Shown here: positions 49,659 to 58,956 of the stretch, piece after piece
Numbering within the stretch: the stretch's first letter is position 1
Layout: each line of letters opens with the position of its first letter
Source of the DNA: DASRDR01 sp044867785
GTDB taxonomy: Bacteria; Methylomirabilota; Methylomirabilia; Rokubacteriales; DASRDR01
DNA length: 64,000 nt
Assembly (NCBI GenBank): GCA_044867785.1
Contig: JBIOVM010000098.1
Span: forward strand, 1-64,000
Direction of reading: 5' to 3'
The notes under the pieces: generated by a model
Told to the model about the DNA's origin: nothing
Seen by the model: the letters and a program-made list of their open reading frames with translations, nothing else
The model's database searches: none
Position numbers and translations under genes: made by a program

Positions 49659-52130
49659 TTACCGGGGACTGACCGTGAGCCGGTCGAAGAACACACCCGT
49701 CCCGCCCAGGTAGAGCACCGGGAACTCCAGGACGGTCGGTCGGCTCAACTCGAAATCGAGCGTCGCCTCGCCGTACGCGTCGGCCGGCACCTCGCTCGCG
49801 TCGACGGTCCGGGCCGCAAGCACCGCGCCCACGGGTTCGGCCACCTGGAGCCCGACGAGCGGACCGTGGGCCCCTGGCAAAGCGCGCAACCGGACAGACA
49901 GCCGATAGCGCCCGGGCGGGAAGAGACGGACCGGTCCGGACACGAGCCCTGCCCGTTGGCTCACGCCCGGGTCCGCGTAGCCGGCCCAGCCGCCCGAGGC
50001 GAGGGGATCCCGGCGCTCCCCGAGTCGGTGCGGGAGCGCCTCCACCTCGTACGTCCATTCGGGGTCGGGCCGGTCCGCAGCGACGACGAGGACCCAGTCG
50101 ACCTCCGCGGCCCCGGCGCCGCTCCAGGCGACGCGGAACTCGAGCGGCTGCCCGCGCTCCAGAACGAACGGAACGTCGACAGTCGTCCAGTCGGCCTCCT
50201 CGTCGACGGCGCGGGCGGCGATGACGCGACGGCCACGATCCGCGGCGACATCGAGGGTGAGCCCGCGACCACGGATCCGGAACCGAGCGGTGTAGGCGCC
50301 GCTGGGAAACGGCCGGTAGGGGCCGAACGTGAGGAATCCCGGGGCATTCCGGCCGGGACGTGCCGCCACGACGCGCCCGCCGGAGGCGCCGGCCGCCTCG
50401 CCGGCGGTGCCGGTCATGCGACTCTGCCACTCGGCCTCGTAGAAGGTGCCCACCGGAGACGTGCGACTGTCCGGCGCCGAAGGCTGGCGGCCGGTCACGC
50501 GGAAGAGCCAGAGCGGGTCCGCGGCGAGCTCGAGCGTCAGCGCGGAGGAGGACCCGAGGCGTTGGATCGTGAACGCCGACGGGTATGCCGACACCTGGGA
50601 CGGGAAGACGGAGCGATCGACGACCACGTGGGACACGCCGAGCCGCGCCAGCTCGTCCGCTTCTCCCTGCCCGAGATCGCCCGTGTTGAGCGGCTCCAAG
50701 GCCTTGAAGACGTCGCGCACGTAGTGGCGAGCGACCAGAGGCGAGTAGCCGTTCACCGTCGGCGTGCGGGTGCGCGTGATCGCATAGAGATAGAGGGACG
50801 AGTGGGCGCTGTCCCCCGGCCAGATCGGCAGATAGAGCACCCGCCCGGCGCCGGTACGGAGCGCTTCGAACACGGGATTGTCGTCGAGCCGCGCGACGGC
50901 GATGCCGTGCCAGGACGCCGTCGTGAGGAGCACCAGTCCGGCGAGCCCGCCGGCGACCAGCCGGAGACGCCACCCATCCGCGGCCGGGACGCGAGCCAGG
51001 ACCGCACGCGCGCCGAAGGCCGCCAGGACGAGCATCCCGACGGCCGTGAGGAGCTCGAGCTTCCGCGGGTTCCGGATCATCGCGAAGAGCGGGAGCCAGC
51101 GGTGGAGCGCCTCGTAGAGCGGGATCCCCGGGAGCGTCGGCCCCGGCGTCAAGAGGAGACCCAGCGCCAGGATCCCGCCGTAGAGGAGCCGCAGCCCGCC
51201 ATCGCCGCGTGACGTGCGGGCCGCGAGGCCGATCAGCGCCAACCCGGCGAGGACGAGTCCCCCGTACGTGGCCGGATCCGTGAGCACGTCGGGGCCGGGG
51301 GCGAACAGGCGGACCTCGTTGATGCGCCGGCCGACGCTGGCGATCGAGTCCGCGACGAATGCCTGGCGCAGCATCAGGACCCACCCGACTCCGGCGACGA
51401 AGAGCGCGCCGAACGCGGTGAGGGAGCGCCACGCCCGGGCCCTCCCTCGATCCAGCCACCACCGGACCAGGACGTGCGCGACGATCAGCCCGACCGTCAA
51501 GTAGGTGTACTGAGGCTCGAGCATCGCGAGCATCAGAAAGGCCAGCCCCCCGCCCACGCCGCCGGCGACACGTCCAGCCACGAAGGCCACATCGACGCCC
51601 CAGAGCACCGCCGGCACGAGAGCCAGGGCGAACCCCGCGGGATGGCCGCCGAACAGGGGGTCGAGCCGCGCCGGCAGCACGGCGAAGCCCACGGCGGCGA
51701 TCAACGCGGCGCTCGTCGAGCCGGTGAGGTGGCGCGCGAGCCCGTAGGCGGCGAGTCCGCTCGCCGGGAAGGAGAGCAGGAGCACCAGGTTGTAGGCGGC
51801 GTGGAGCCCGAACCCCGAGAGCAAGGTGAACGGCAGGGACAACGGCAGAAAGGCCTGGGTGAGATTCCAGCGAGCGCCGTTGATCCGGAACTGGTACGGA
51901 TCGGTGAAGAGCGGCGTCGGCCCGAGTAGGCCGTCCCGGACGAGCCACATCTGGTAGTAGAGCTGGAGCGTGTCGCTCGGCGTGCGGGACAGGACGGGCA
52001 CGTCGACGGGCTGTCGGGCGCTGACCGGAAGGCCCCGTGTCAGCTCCCAGGGCAGCGGACGCGAGACGATCAGGCCGGCCGCGAGACAGAGGCCGGCGAG
52101 AACCCAGGCGGCGCGGGGGCGGACTCTCAA
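49659..52130 (-). CDS. Large membrane protein with paired CBM-like C-terminal domains
   Basis: An 823-residue protein. About 430 N-terminal residues hold a dozen helices with YYQMWLVRDGLLGPTPLFTD in the first loop, GGHPAGFAL, and RNPRKLELLTAV before the last helices. The tail holds PIWPGDSAHSSLYLYAITRT and NGYSPLVARHYVRDVF, then two beta-sandwich domains that look like CBM6/CBM35: FYEAEWQSRMTGTAGEAAGA (about 560-690) and one ending in VFFDRLTV. Start is TTG 52130 overlapping the upstream paralogue's stop. It is a tandem copy of 52127-55066. Probable GT-C-like glycosyltransferase or polymer-assembly protein; no catalytic residue is certain. Confidence 0.78.
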   Translation of the reverse strand: MRVRPRAAWVLAGLCLAAGLIVSRPLPWELTRGLPVSARQPVDVPVLSRTPSDTLQLYYQMWLVRDGLLGPTPLFTDPYQFRINGARWNLTQAFLPLSLPFTLLSGFGLHAAYNLVLLLSFPASGLAAYGLARHLTGSTSAALIAAVGFAVLPARLDPLFGGHPAGFALALVPAVLWGVDVAFVAGRVAGGVGGGLAFLMLAMLEPQYTYLTVGLIVAHVLVRWWLDRGRARAWRSLTAFGALFVAGVGWVLMLRQAFVADSIASVGRRINEVRLFAPGPDVLTDPATYGGLVLAGLALIGLAARTSRGDGGLRLLYGGILALGLLLTPGPTLPGIPLYEALHRWLPLFAMIRNPRKLELLTAVGMLVLAAFGARAVLARVPAADGWRLRLVAGGLAGLVLLTTASWHGIAVARLDDNPVFEALRTGAGRVLYLPIWPGDSAHSSLYLYAITRTRTPTVNGYSPLVARHYVRDVFKALEPLNTGDLGQGEADELARLGVSHVVVDRSVFPSQVSAYPSAFTIQRLGSSSALTLELAADPLWLFRVTGRQPSAPDSRTSPVGTFYEAEWQSRMTGTAGEAAGASGGRVVAARPGRNAPGFLTFGPYRPFPSGAYTARFRIRGRGLTLDVAADRGRRVIAARAVDEEADWTTVDVPFVLERGQPLEFRVAWSGAGAAEVDWVLVVAADRPDPEWTYEVEALPHRLGERRDPLASGGWAGYADPGVSQRAGLVSGPVRLFPPGRYRLSVRLRALPGAHGPLVGLQVAEPVGAVLAARTVDASEVPADAYGEATLDFELSRPTVLEFPVLYLGGTGVFFDRLTVSPR

Positions 52131-55066
52131 TCCCCGAGCCGCTCGACGCGAAGACGGTCGAACCAGACGCCGACTCCACCGCGGTAGGTGCACGGGAACT
52201 CGAGCACCGACGGGCGCGACACGGTGAACGGAACGGCCAGCTCGACGTAGCGCCCAGCTTCGGGCACGTCCGCTCCGAGCAGCTCCCGTCCGCCCAGCTC
52301 GCCGGCCCGGGACGCGAGCTCGACGGCGCAGCGCGCGAACGCGCCGGCGACGGCCCGGTCGAGCTTGAGCCGGACCCAGAGCTGATAGCGGCCAGGCGAA
52401 TAGCCGCGGAGGGGTCCGCTCCAAACCGCATCGCGCGCCGTGCGGTCGGGCACCGCATGACCGGCGACGCCCCCGGACGCGAAGGGGTCGGGGCGTTCCT
52501 GCAGCTCGTGTCCCAGGATCTCCACCTCGAAGGTCTGCGCCGGGTCGGGCTCGGCCGTGAACCCGCCGCGCACCGTATCCACGGCCACCCAGCCCTGACC
52601 GTCCCACCGCGTCCGGTACTCCACGGGCGCGGCGGCGGCCAAGGCGAACGGCACCGCCACCTCGACGAAGACCCCGTCGGCCAGGTGAATCCGAGCCCGG
52701 CCCAGGACCTCGCGTCCGCCCTGCGTGGTCACCTGGAGCTCCACCGTGCTGCCCACGCCTTTCAGCCGGAACCGGGCGCGGTAGTCACCCGGCGGGAGCA
52801 GCCGGTACGGACCGGACGTCAGGAACCCCGGCCGGTCTTCCTCGCTCCGGGCGAGAGTCACCCGGCCGTTCGACGCGTCGGCGTCGGCCGTCACTCGCCC
52901 GGTGTCGCGCCCGAGGGACTCGGCCTCCCAGAAGATGCCGAGCGGACTGGTGAAACGGGCCGGGGCGACCGGGCGCGGCGTCCGGCGCACGCGGAACACC
53001 CGGAGCCGCCACTCGCCGGACGGTGCCTCGACCGGATCCAGATAGGGGGACGCCTCGAGATACGCGCGCGCGAGCGCCGGACCGAACGCGCTCACCTTCA
53101 GCGGGAAGGCGTCCTGGGCCAGGATCACCTGGCGCACGCCGTACCGGCGCAGCACCTCGGCCTCCGCCTCGCCGACGACGCCGAGGTTAACGGGCTCGAG
53201 CGGACGGTAGACGTCCGTGAGGTACGAGCGACCGAGCCATGCGGAGTACCCGTTGAGCATCGAGATCTCGGTAAGCGTCGTGGCGTACAGGTAGAGTCCC
53301 GAAAGGGCGCTGTCCCCCGGCCAGAGAGGGATCCAGAGCGCGCGCGGACCCTCGGCGCGGATCGTGTCGAACGCGGCGCCTCCTGTCGGCAGGATGCTGA
53401 TCCCGGCGGGACGCCAGGAATGGCTGTCCGCCGCCACCAGAAGACCCAGCGTGAGCGCCACGGCGGCTCGGGCAGCGGATCCGCGGCGACGAGCGAGCGC
53501 GTCGGCGCCCACCCCGGCGAGGATGGCGAGTCCGAGCCCGGCCAGGACCTGGGCCTTGGCGGGCTGCCGAATGAAGTTCCATGAGGGCACGAGCCGAAAC
53601 GCGACCTCGAACAGCGGGAGGGCCTCGAGGCGCGGGCCCAGGGACACGATCACGCCCGTCACCAGGAGGGGCACGAAGATCCAGAGCAGGCGGCGCGTGC
53701 CCGTGGGGCGTTGTCGGGCGAGCACGACGACGGCGAGTGCCGCCAGGACGAGGGCGACGACACCCGGATAGACGAGCCGCGCCGCGAGCGGGTTCGCCCG
53801 GGTGAAGAGGTCGGCCGGCGTCGGCGAGAAGAGGAGCACCTCGTGCAGGGTGCGGCCGCCGCCCGACACGGACCGACGCAGCAGCAGTCGCTGCAGCAGG
53901 AGCAGGAACCCGGCGCCCGCGATCGCTCCCGCCGCGGCGAGCGCGACCGGAAGCAGGGGCAGGCGGGGATGCCACCACCGCCGCCACCGCGCCAGCATCC
54001 AGACGCCGTGCACCAGGAGCGGCGCCGCCAGCGCGGCGACGGCGATCCTCCCTCCACGCGGCGACACGGCTCCGACCGTGAGGAGCCACGGGAGGCAGGC
54101 CGCGAGACTCCGCCGCGCGGCCACGCGCGGATCCGCCGTCACTCCGGCGGCGAGGAGCCATGCCGCCAGAAGCTGCCAGACCGTGAGGGCCAGCAGGGCG
54201 ACGACGGCCCCGACCGCCAGGCGGACGGGTACGGGCGCGACCCAGTTCTGGCGAGCCAGGGCGGCGAGGGCGCCTCCGGCCGGGGCGAGGGCCACCAGGC
54301 TGGCCAGGAGCCCCGCCCACGGCCCCACGGCCAGGAGCTCGGATCGCCAGGCCGGCAGCCCGATTCGCGCCAGGGCATAGAGCGGGACGCCGAGCGCAGC
54401 GAAGTAGGCGAAGTGGGGCTCCATGATGGCAAGTCCCAGAGCCGCGCCGCCGGCGACGAGCCCGCTCCACACCGAGCCGGCCAGCGCGCCTTCCAGGCCC
54501 CACAAGAGCAGCGGAACCAGAGGATAGGCGACGCCCGCCGGATGGCCTCCGAGCAAGGCTCCCACCCGATACGGCGCGCAGGCGAAGACCACGCCGGCAA
54601 TGAACGCGCCGGTCCACGAGATGCCGTAGCGCCGCGCCAGGAGCGCCGTCGCCAGGCCGGCGAACGGAAAGGAGAGCATGACGAGGGCGTTGTAGGCGAA
54701 GAGCGGCCCCAGGGCGGAGAGCGGCACGAAGAGGAGGGCGGCGGGCAGGAAGATGTTCGGGAGGTTCGGTCGGGGTCCGTCGATGGCGAACTGAAAGGGG
54801 TCACGCAGGAACGAGGTGCCCGTCAGGGTCCGCTCCCGGACCAGCCACAGGTAATAGTAGAACTGCAGGTAGTCGCCGGGAACGCTGAAGCCGAGCTCAC
54901 GGCCCGGGCCGGGCACGGCGGTGAACGGCAACGCCTCGTCGACGTGCCGGACCAGCGGGATCGTGAAGACGATGCCGAGGAGCAGGAACGCGACGAACAG
55001 ACCGAGCGCGGCGCCGCGCCCGACACCCGGGCGGCTATCGCTCCTCGAGGCAGGTCCGGTAGACAT
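52127..55066 (-). CDS. Large membrane protein with CBM-like tail, tandem paralogue
   Basis: A 979-residue protein with the same plan as its downstream neighbour: about 14 helices (20-570), then an extracytoplasmic tail with two CBM-like domains. Matching landmarks are YYYLWLVRERTLTGTSFLRD, GGHPAGVAYP, IRQPAKAQVL, PLWPGDSALSGLYLYATTLT, NGYSAWLGRSYLTDVYRPLE, then FWEAESLGRDTG and VWFDRLRVERL. An extra block of helices near residues 300-420 makes it longer. ATG 55066 overlaps the GT4 gene by 32 bases. It belongs to the minus-strand glycan operon. Role as for the paralogue. Confidence 0.78.
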   Translation of the reverse strand: MSTGPASRSDSRPGVGRGAALGLFVAFLLLGIVFTIPLVRHVDEALPFTAVPGPGRELGFSVPGDYLQFYYYLWLVRERTLTGTSFLRDPFQFAIDGPRPNLPNIFLPAALLFVPLSALGPLFAYNALVMLSFPFAGLATALLARRYGISWTGAFIAGVVFACAPYRVGALLGGHPAGVAYPLVPLLLWGLEGALAGSVWSGLVAGGAALGLAIMEPHFAYFAALGVPLYALARIGLPAWRSELLAVGPWAGLLASLVALAPAGGALAALARQNWVAPVPVRLAVGAVVALLALTVWQLLAAWLLAAGVTADPRVAARRSLAACLPWLLTVGAVSPRGGRIAVAALAAPLLVHGVWMLARWRRWWHPRLPLLPVALAAAGAIAGAGFLLLLQRLLLRRSVSGGGRTLHEVLLFSPTPADLFTRANPLAARLVYPGVVALVLAALAVVVLARQRPTGTRRLLWIFVPLLVTGVIVSLGPRLEALPLFEVAFRLVPSWNFIRQPAKAQVLAGLGLAILAGVGADALARRRGSAARAAVALTLGLLVAADSHSWRPAGISILPTGGAAFDTIRAEGPRALWIPLWPGDSALSGLYLYATTLTEISMLNGYSAWLGRSYLTDVYRPLEPVNLGVVGEAEAEVLRRYGVRQVILAQDAFPLKVSAFGPALARAYLEASPYLDPVEAPSGEWRLRVFRVRRTPRPVAPARFTSPLGIFWEAESLGRDTGRVTADADASNGRVTLARSEEDRPGFLTSGPYRLLPPGDYRARFRLKGVGSTVELQVTTQGGREVLGRARIHLADGVFVEVAVPFALAAAAPVEYRTRWDGQGWVAVDTVRGGFTAEPDPAQTFEVEILGHELQERPDPFASGGVAGHAVPDRTARDAVWSGPLRGYSPGRYQLWVRLKLDRAVAGAFARCAVELASRAGELGGRELLGADVPEAGRYVELAVPFTVSRPSVLEFPCTYRGGVGVWFDRLRVERLGD

Positions 55067-56204
55067 CGACGAGCCGCCTGCCCAGCGCGGGCCACCCGAA
55101 GCGGGCGACGGCGCGCTCCCGAAGCGCCTGACCTCGAAGCTTCTGCTCTTGTGAATCCCGAAGGAGCCCGGCGATGGCCGCCCCGAGCGCCCGGACATCC
55201 CGCATCGGGGCGTAGACGCCCGCCTCCCCGAGGAGCTCCCGGGAGACGGGGCCGTCGTAGGCGACGGAGGGGAGGCCCATGGCCATGTAGCTCAGGAGCT
55301 TCCCGTTGGCCTCGGTGCTGACGCGCTTTGCGCTCACCGCGACCTCCCCGAGTGCCAGGTAGCGCGGCGATTCCGGGTAGGCGATCCGACCCGTCAGCGT
55401 CACCGAGGCCGCCAGGCCTCGCTCGACTACGCGAGCCCGATAGGCCTCCACGTTCGGATGCCCCATGAGGAGGAGATGCGCGTCCGGGACCGCGGCCATG
55501 ACGGCCGGCCAGGCGGCGAACAGGTCGTCGATGCCCTGATACTCGGTGAGGACGCCCAGGTAGACGACGACGCGCTTTCCGACCAGCCCCAGCCGCTCGC
55601 GCAGGTCGTCGGGCGCCGGGCCGGGTCGGAGGAAGTCCGGGTCGATGCCGTCCGGGAGCAGCGCCACCCGCCGCGCCGCAATTCCCTGGACCTCGACCAG
55701 CTCTCGCGCGAAGTTCTCGGAGGATGGTAGGAGCCGGGCGGGCCCGCGCAGGACCCATCGTTCCAGGCGGCGCACCGATGCCGGAAGCGGTCCCCGCGCG
55801 GGCAGGTGGCCGTGCGCGATCATCTCGTCGGCCACGCTGCCCTGGAGATCCCCCACCGCCGGCCGCCGGACCAGCCGGCCGACGACGGCGGCGATCGCGG
55901 CGCCTTCGTGGAGGTGCCCGTGCAGGATGTCCGGCCGAAATCGTCTCGCCGCCCGCCACGTGGTCGCGAGGAGCATCGCGTCCAGGTACGGGCGATGCGG
56001 CGAGAAGCCGACGGGGAGGCTCCGCACCCACGGCACGCGGGGCGAGCGGACCGTCGTGACCTCAGGGTGCTCGCGCCCCACCGCGTACGTGGCGACGAGC
56101 GTTTCGATCCCGAGGCCCCGAAGCGCCCGGACCTCCTCGAGGATGCGGATGTGGCACCCGCGGTCCCCGAAGAACGGCGTCGGGGCGACCATCAGCACGC
56201 GCAT
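55035..56204 (-). CDS. GT4-family glycosyltransferase
   Basis: A 389-residue GT-B glycosyltransferase. FFGDRGCHIRILEEVRALRG is the N-terminal glycine loop. RPDILHGHLHEGAAIAAVVG and LLPSSENFARELVEVQGI end the first half. ALLPDGIDPDFLRP, VVYLGVLTEYQGIDDLFAAW and SAKRVSTEANGKLLSYMAMGLPSVAYD form the second half. In the last, the canonical E-x7-E is present as E-A-N-G-K-L-L-S with one Glu, a common GT4 variant. It is likely cytosolic and adds a sugar to a lipid-linked precursor. TACAAT ends nine bases before ATG 56204. The end overlaps the next gene by 32 bases. Confidence 0.88.
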   Translation of the reverse strand: MRVLMVAPTPFFGDRGCHIRILEEVRALRGLGIETLVATYAVGREHPEVTTVRSPRVPWVRSLPVGFSPHRPYLDAMLLATTWRAARRFRPDILHGHLHEGAAIAAVVGRLVRRPAVGDLQGSVADEMIAHGHLPARGPLPASVRRLERWVLRGPARLLPSSENFARELVEVQGIAARRVALLPDGIDPDFLRPGPAPDDLRERLGLVGKRVVVYLGVLTEYQGIDDLFAAWPAVMAAVPDAHLLLMGHPNVEAYRARVVERGLAASVTLTGRIAYPESPRYLALGEVAVSAKRVSTEANGKLLSYMAMGLPSVAYDGPVSRELLGEAGVYAPMRDVRALGAAIAGLLRDSQEQKLRGQALRERAVARFGWPALGRRLVDVYRTCLEER

Positions 56205-56213
56205 TGACGCCTC

Positions 56214-56219
56214 ATTGTA
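56214..56219 (-). promoter_or_regulatory. -10 box for GT4 gene
   Basis: TACAAT on the minus strand ends nine bases before ATG 56204. No clear -35. It would let the GT4 and the two large membrane genes be expressed apart from the sugar enzymes upstream. Confidence 0.5.
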
Positions 56220-56251
56220 GCAGAGGGGCGTCGCGCGTCGGCGGACCGGCG

Positions 56252-57133
56252 TCAGTCGACGCGGTGCTTCTTGACGCGGAGGTATGCCTCCAGGGCCTCC
56301 CGCCACGGCGGGAGGAGCGGCACCCCGAGCGACGCGGCGCGGGTGTTCCGGAGCACCGACTGCGGCGGCCGGCGCGCCGGCGCGTCGAACTCGGCGCTCG
56401 TTGTCGGCTCGAGCTCGGGTGTTCGTCGGCAGAGCTCGAAGATCGCGCGCGCGAACTCGTACCACGAGCATTGGCCGGAGTTCGTGAGGTGGAAGATCCC
56501 GCCCGGGGGATTCGACGCGATGAGGCCGGCGATCGCCCTCGCCAGGTCCGCGGTGTACGTCGGGGTGAGCACCTGGTCGTCCACGACCCGAATGGGCTTG
56601 CCCGCATCTGCCAGCTTCAGCATCGTCTCGACGAAGTTCCCGCCCTTGCCGGCGGAGCCGGCGACACCGTAGAGCCCCGAGGACCGGACGATCACGTGGC
56701 GAGAGCCCGCCTGCCGGACGAGAAGCTCCCCGGCGAGCTTCGAGGCGCCGTACACGCTCAGCGGCGCCGGGCTGGCGTCCTCGGCGTATGGGCCCGGCGG
56801 CCCGCCCCCGAAAACGTAGTCCGTGCTGAGCTGAAGGAGCCGCGCCCCCCGCCGTTCGCAGGCGATCGCCAGGTGGCGGGCCGCGACCGCGTTCACGGAG
56901 AACGCGAGCTGCGCTTCGCCGCGCTCGTCCTTCTCGATGTCGTCGACGCGGTGAAACGCCGCCGTGTTGATCACCCAGGCGGGACGGTGTCGGGCGAGGA
57001 TCTGCTCGATGGCCTCCCGGTCGGTGAGGTCGAGGTCGGCCCGCGTCAGCGGGACGAGCGCATCCGGGGGGAGGACGGACCGGAGATCGGTGCCGAGCTG
57101 CCCGCCGGCTCCGATGAGGAGAATGCGCGCCAC
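56252..57133 (-). CDS. rfbD: dTDP-4-dehydrorhamnose reductase-like (RfbD family)
   Basis: A 293-residue SDR reductase of the RmlD/RfbD family. ILLIGAGGQLGTDL is the glycine-rich NAD(P) motif, DLTDREAIEQIL the family helix, VINTAAFHRVDDIE the substrate-side segment. LQLSTDYVFGG, PLSVYGASKLAGE (Tyr-x-x-x-Lys) and VRSSGLYG complete the RmlD signature. It reduces the 4-keto group of dTDP-4-keto-L-rhamnose. It starts nine bases after the SDR gene upstream. RmlA and a definite RmlB are absent from the window, so the exact nucleotide sugar is inferred. Confidence 0.88.
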   Translation of the reverse strand: MARILLIGAGGQLGTDLRSVLPPDALVPLTRADLDLTDREAIEQILARHRPAWVINTAAFHRVDDIEKDERGEAQLAFSVNAVAARHLAIACERRGARLLQLSTDYVFGGGPPGPYAEDASPAPLSVYGASKLAGELLVRQAGSRHVIVRSSGLYGVAGSAGKGGNFVETMLKLADAGKPIRVVDDQVLTPTYTADLARAIAGLIASNPPGGIFHLTNSGQCSWYEFARAIFELCRRTPELEPTTSAEFDAPARRPPQSVLRNTRAASLGVPLLPPWREALEAYLRVKKHRVD

Positions 57134-57142
57134 GCCCCCATG

Positions 57143-58207
57143 CTACTGCGGAAGCGGCTCGGTGGAGGCGTCGAGGACGGAGCCGGGCCGGCCGGCCCCC
57201 ACCCAGGCGGCGTCCAGATGCTCCAGCCAGCGGATGTTGTAGTACCGGGGGTTCTCGAACTCGACCCGGCTCTCCCTGCGAATGCGCTGCACGAGGTCGC
57301 CGACCGACTCCTCGATCGAGACCTTCGGGCGGAAGTTCAGGATGCGGGCGATCTTTTCGCCCGACACGCGGTAGTTTCTGACGCTGCCACGCTGGTAGTC
57401 GGGACGGAGGTCGGCCGCGATCCCGAGCCCCCGGAGAGCCTCCCGCACCCGGAGCGCGAGCTCCGAGATGCGCAGATTCTGGTAGCAGAGGTTGAAGATC
57501 TGGCCCTGCACGAGAGCCTGGTCGGCCTCGGCCACGAGGATGTACGCCTGGACCGCGTCTCGGATGTCGACGAGCGGGCGCCACATCTCCCCGCCGTGGT
57601 GGAGCGTGAGCATGCCATGGGTCAGGGCGTCGCGGACGAACGTGTTGACCACGAGGTCGTAGCGCATCCGCGGCGAGTAACCGTACACCGTGCCCTTCCG
57701 AAGGATGACCGGGCAGAAGTGGCGGTCGGTGAGCGGGAGCAGCCCCCGCTCGGCCTCGTACTTGGAGGTGGAATAGGGCGCTCGCGGCGCGACGGAGGAC
57801 GTTTCATCCTGGAGGACATCCGCCCGCTCGTCCGTGACCCCGCAGTCGTAGACCGAGCACGACGAGGCCAGTACGTAGCGCCGCACGCCTTGGGCCTTGC
57901 ACTGTTGCGCCAGCGCCACCGTCGCCCGGGTGTTGATCTCGTAGTTGGCGCGCGGGTTGAATTCCGCGGTGGGGTCGTTCGAGAGACCCGCGACGTTGAA
58001 CACGGTGTCCACGTCCTCGAACGCCCGGGCCGGGGCCGCCCGCATGTCGGCATCCACCAGCTCGACGCGGTCACGCACGGCGCGGAGCCCGCCGTCCCCG
58101 AAGTACAGGCGGTCGAGCACGCGCACCGCGTAGCCGCGGTGCACCAGTTCCTCGGTCAGGACCGACCCGACGTAGCCGGCGCCGCCGACGACGAGGACCC
58201 GCCGCAC
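57143..58207 (-). CDS. NAD-dependent sugar epimerase/dehydratase (extended SDR)
   Basis: A 354-residue extended SDR. VVGGAGYVGSVLTEELVHRG is the G-x-x-G-x-x-G motif, FNVAGLSNDPTAEFNPRA the cofactor-side loop, and SSCSVYDCG with APYSTSKYEAE supplies the Ser and Tyr-x-x-x-Lys of the active site. It resembles NDP-sugar 4-epimerases or 4,6-dehydratases more than reductases. The FNVAGLSNDPT signature marks a branch common in LPS/capsule clusters. One base separates its stop from the upstream cupin gene. Its product is probably passed to the RfbD- and RmlC-like enzymes. Confidence 0.88.
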   Translation of the reverse strand: MRRVLVVGGAGYVGSVLTEELVHRGYAVRVLDRLYFGDGGLRAVRDRVELVDADMRAAPARAFEDVDTVFNVAGLSNDPTAEFNPRANYEINTRATVALAQQCKAQGVRRYVLASSCSVYDCGVTDERADVLQDETSSVAPRAPYSTSKYEAERGLLPLTDRHFCPVILRKGTVYGYSPRMRYDLVVNTFVRDALTHGMLTLHHGGEMWRPLVDIRDAVQAYILVAEADQALVQGQIFNLCYQNLRISELALRVREALRGLGIAADLRPDYQRGSVRNYRVSGEKIARILNFRPKVSIEESVGDLVQRIRRESRVEFENPRYYNIRWLEHLDAAWVGAGRPGSVLDASTEPLPQ

Positions 58208-58208
58208 T

Positions 58209-58673
58209 CTAGCGCCCTCGGACTGTCCACACGTCGCCGAAGGCGTCCGGAGGGATCCGAACCTCGTCGGGCTTCGCGTGGTTGTAGACGTGGCTCGCGG
58301 TACTCACCATCTGCGTGTCGTCCTCGAGGGACATCCACCCGTGGTAGACGCCGGGAGGCACGACGATGAGCCGGGGCTTCCGAGCGCTGGCGATGACGGT
58401 CATCAGGGCGCCGTGCGTCCGGCTTGCCGGCCGATCGTCCTGCAGCACGAACTTCGCGCTGCCGTGGCTGATGAAGAACCAGTCCCAGAGCTCCTCGTGC
58501 TTGTGGAACGCGCGGATGGTCCCGCGGGCCGGGTTGCCCACCAGATAGACTTGTCCGAACTGGTGAACGACCGCGTGCGGGGAAGGGTCCAGGGCGTGCC
58601 GGGCGATCTCGGTCAGATAGCCGCGATCGTCCTCGTGCGTGACCAGGTCGACCACCTTGACCCCGTCGATCAT
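58209..58673 (-). CDS. dTDP-4-dehydrorhamnose 3,5-epimerase-like cupin
   Basis: A 154-residue cupin of the RmlC superfamily. VVHQFGQVYLVGNPARGTIR with FHKHEELWDW holds the His expected at the RmlC active site, and VPPGVYHGWMSLEDD is the second His-containing motif. It is shorter than RmlC (about 180-185) and has lost the standard C-terminal segment, so it may epimerise at one position or act on a different nucleotide sugar. ATG 58673 has AAGGGG upstream. It heads the sugar-enzyme run on the minus strand. The region before it holds direct repeats and a palindrome. Confidence 0.8.
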   Translation of the reverse strand: MIDGVKVVDLVTHEDDRGYLTEIARHALDPSPHAVVHQFGQVYLVGNPARGTIRAFHKHEELWDWFFISHGSAKFVLQDDRPASRTHGALMTVIASARKPRLIVVPPGVYHGWMSLEDDTQMVSTASHVYNHAKPDEVRIPPDAFGDVWTVRGR

Positions 58674-58727
58674 CCGACCATCCCCTTGGTGAGCGTGAAC
58701 GGCCGCCGGCCACGGCTCGGGTGGCGA

Positions 58728-58797
58728 CGCAAACAAGCACTTCGCTGGCGAAACTCTACGCAAACACAGGCTGAAAACGCATCAGGGGTTTACCTGA
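58728..58797. repeat. Direct repeats and palindromes upstream of sugar operon
   Basis: ACGCAAACA occurs at 58728-58736 and again at 58758-58766, a 30-base period. Between them is TTCGC-TG-GCGAA (58741-58752). A second inverted repeat, TCAGG-N6-CCTGA, lies at 58782-58797. The layout suits regulator binding upstream of the RmlC-like gene. Confidence 0.5.
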
Positions 58798-58956
58798 CAG
58801 CGGCGGCGGCGGCGAGCGAGACGCGAGGGAGCCGGGCGAAGCGGGTCGTAGGGCGCCCGGCGGCCGGCAGGCGAGGGTCGGCCGGCACGGTCCTCGGCCC
58901 GGCTGCCGCGGGGACGCCCATCGGCGGCGGGGCCTGCCCGTCCGGCGGCGGACTAA

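Noticed and set aside
46954..52458. A minus-strand open frame of over 1,800 codons.
   Set aside because: It runs antisense to the UbiA-linked gene and out of frame with the real membrane genes. Composition is Arg/Gly/Pro/Glu-rich without helices or motifs: a shadow of high-GC codon bias.
52127..55066. Integron- or transposon-driven duplication of the large membrane genes.
   Set aside because: No transposase, inverted terminal repeats or att-like sites flank the pair; ancient tandem duplication explains it.
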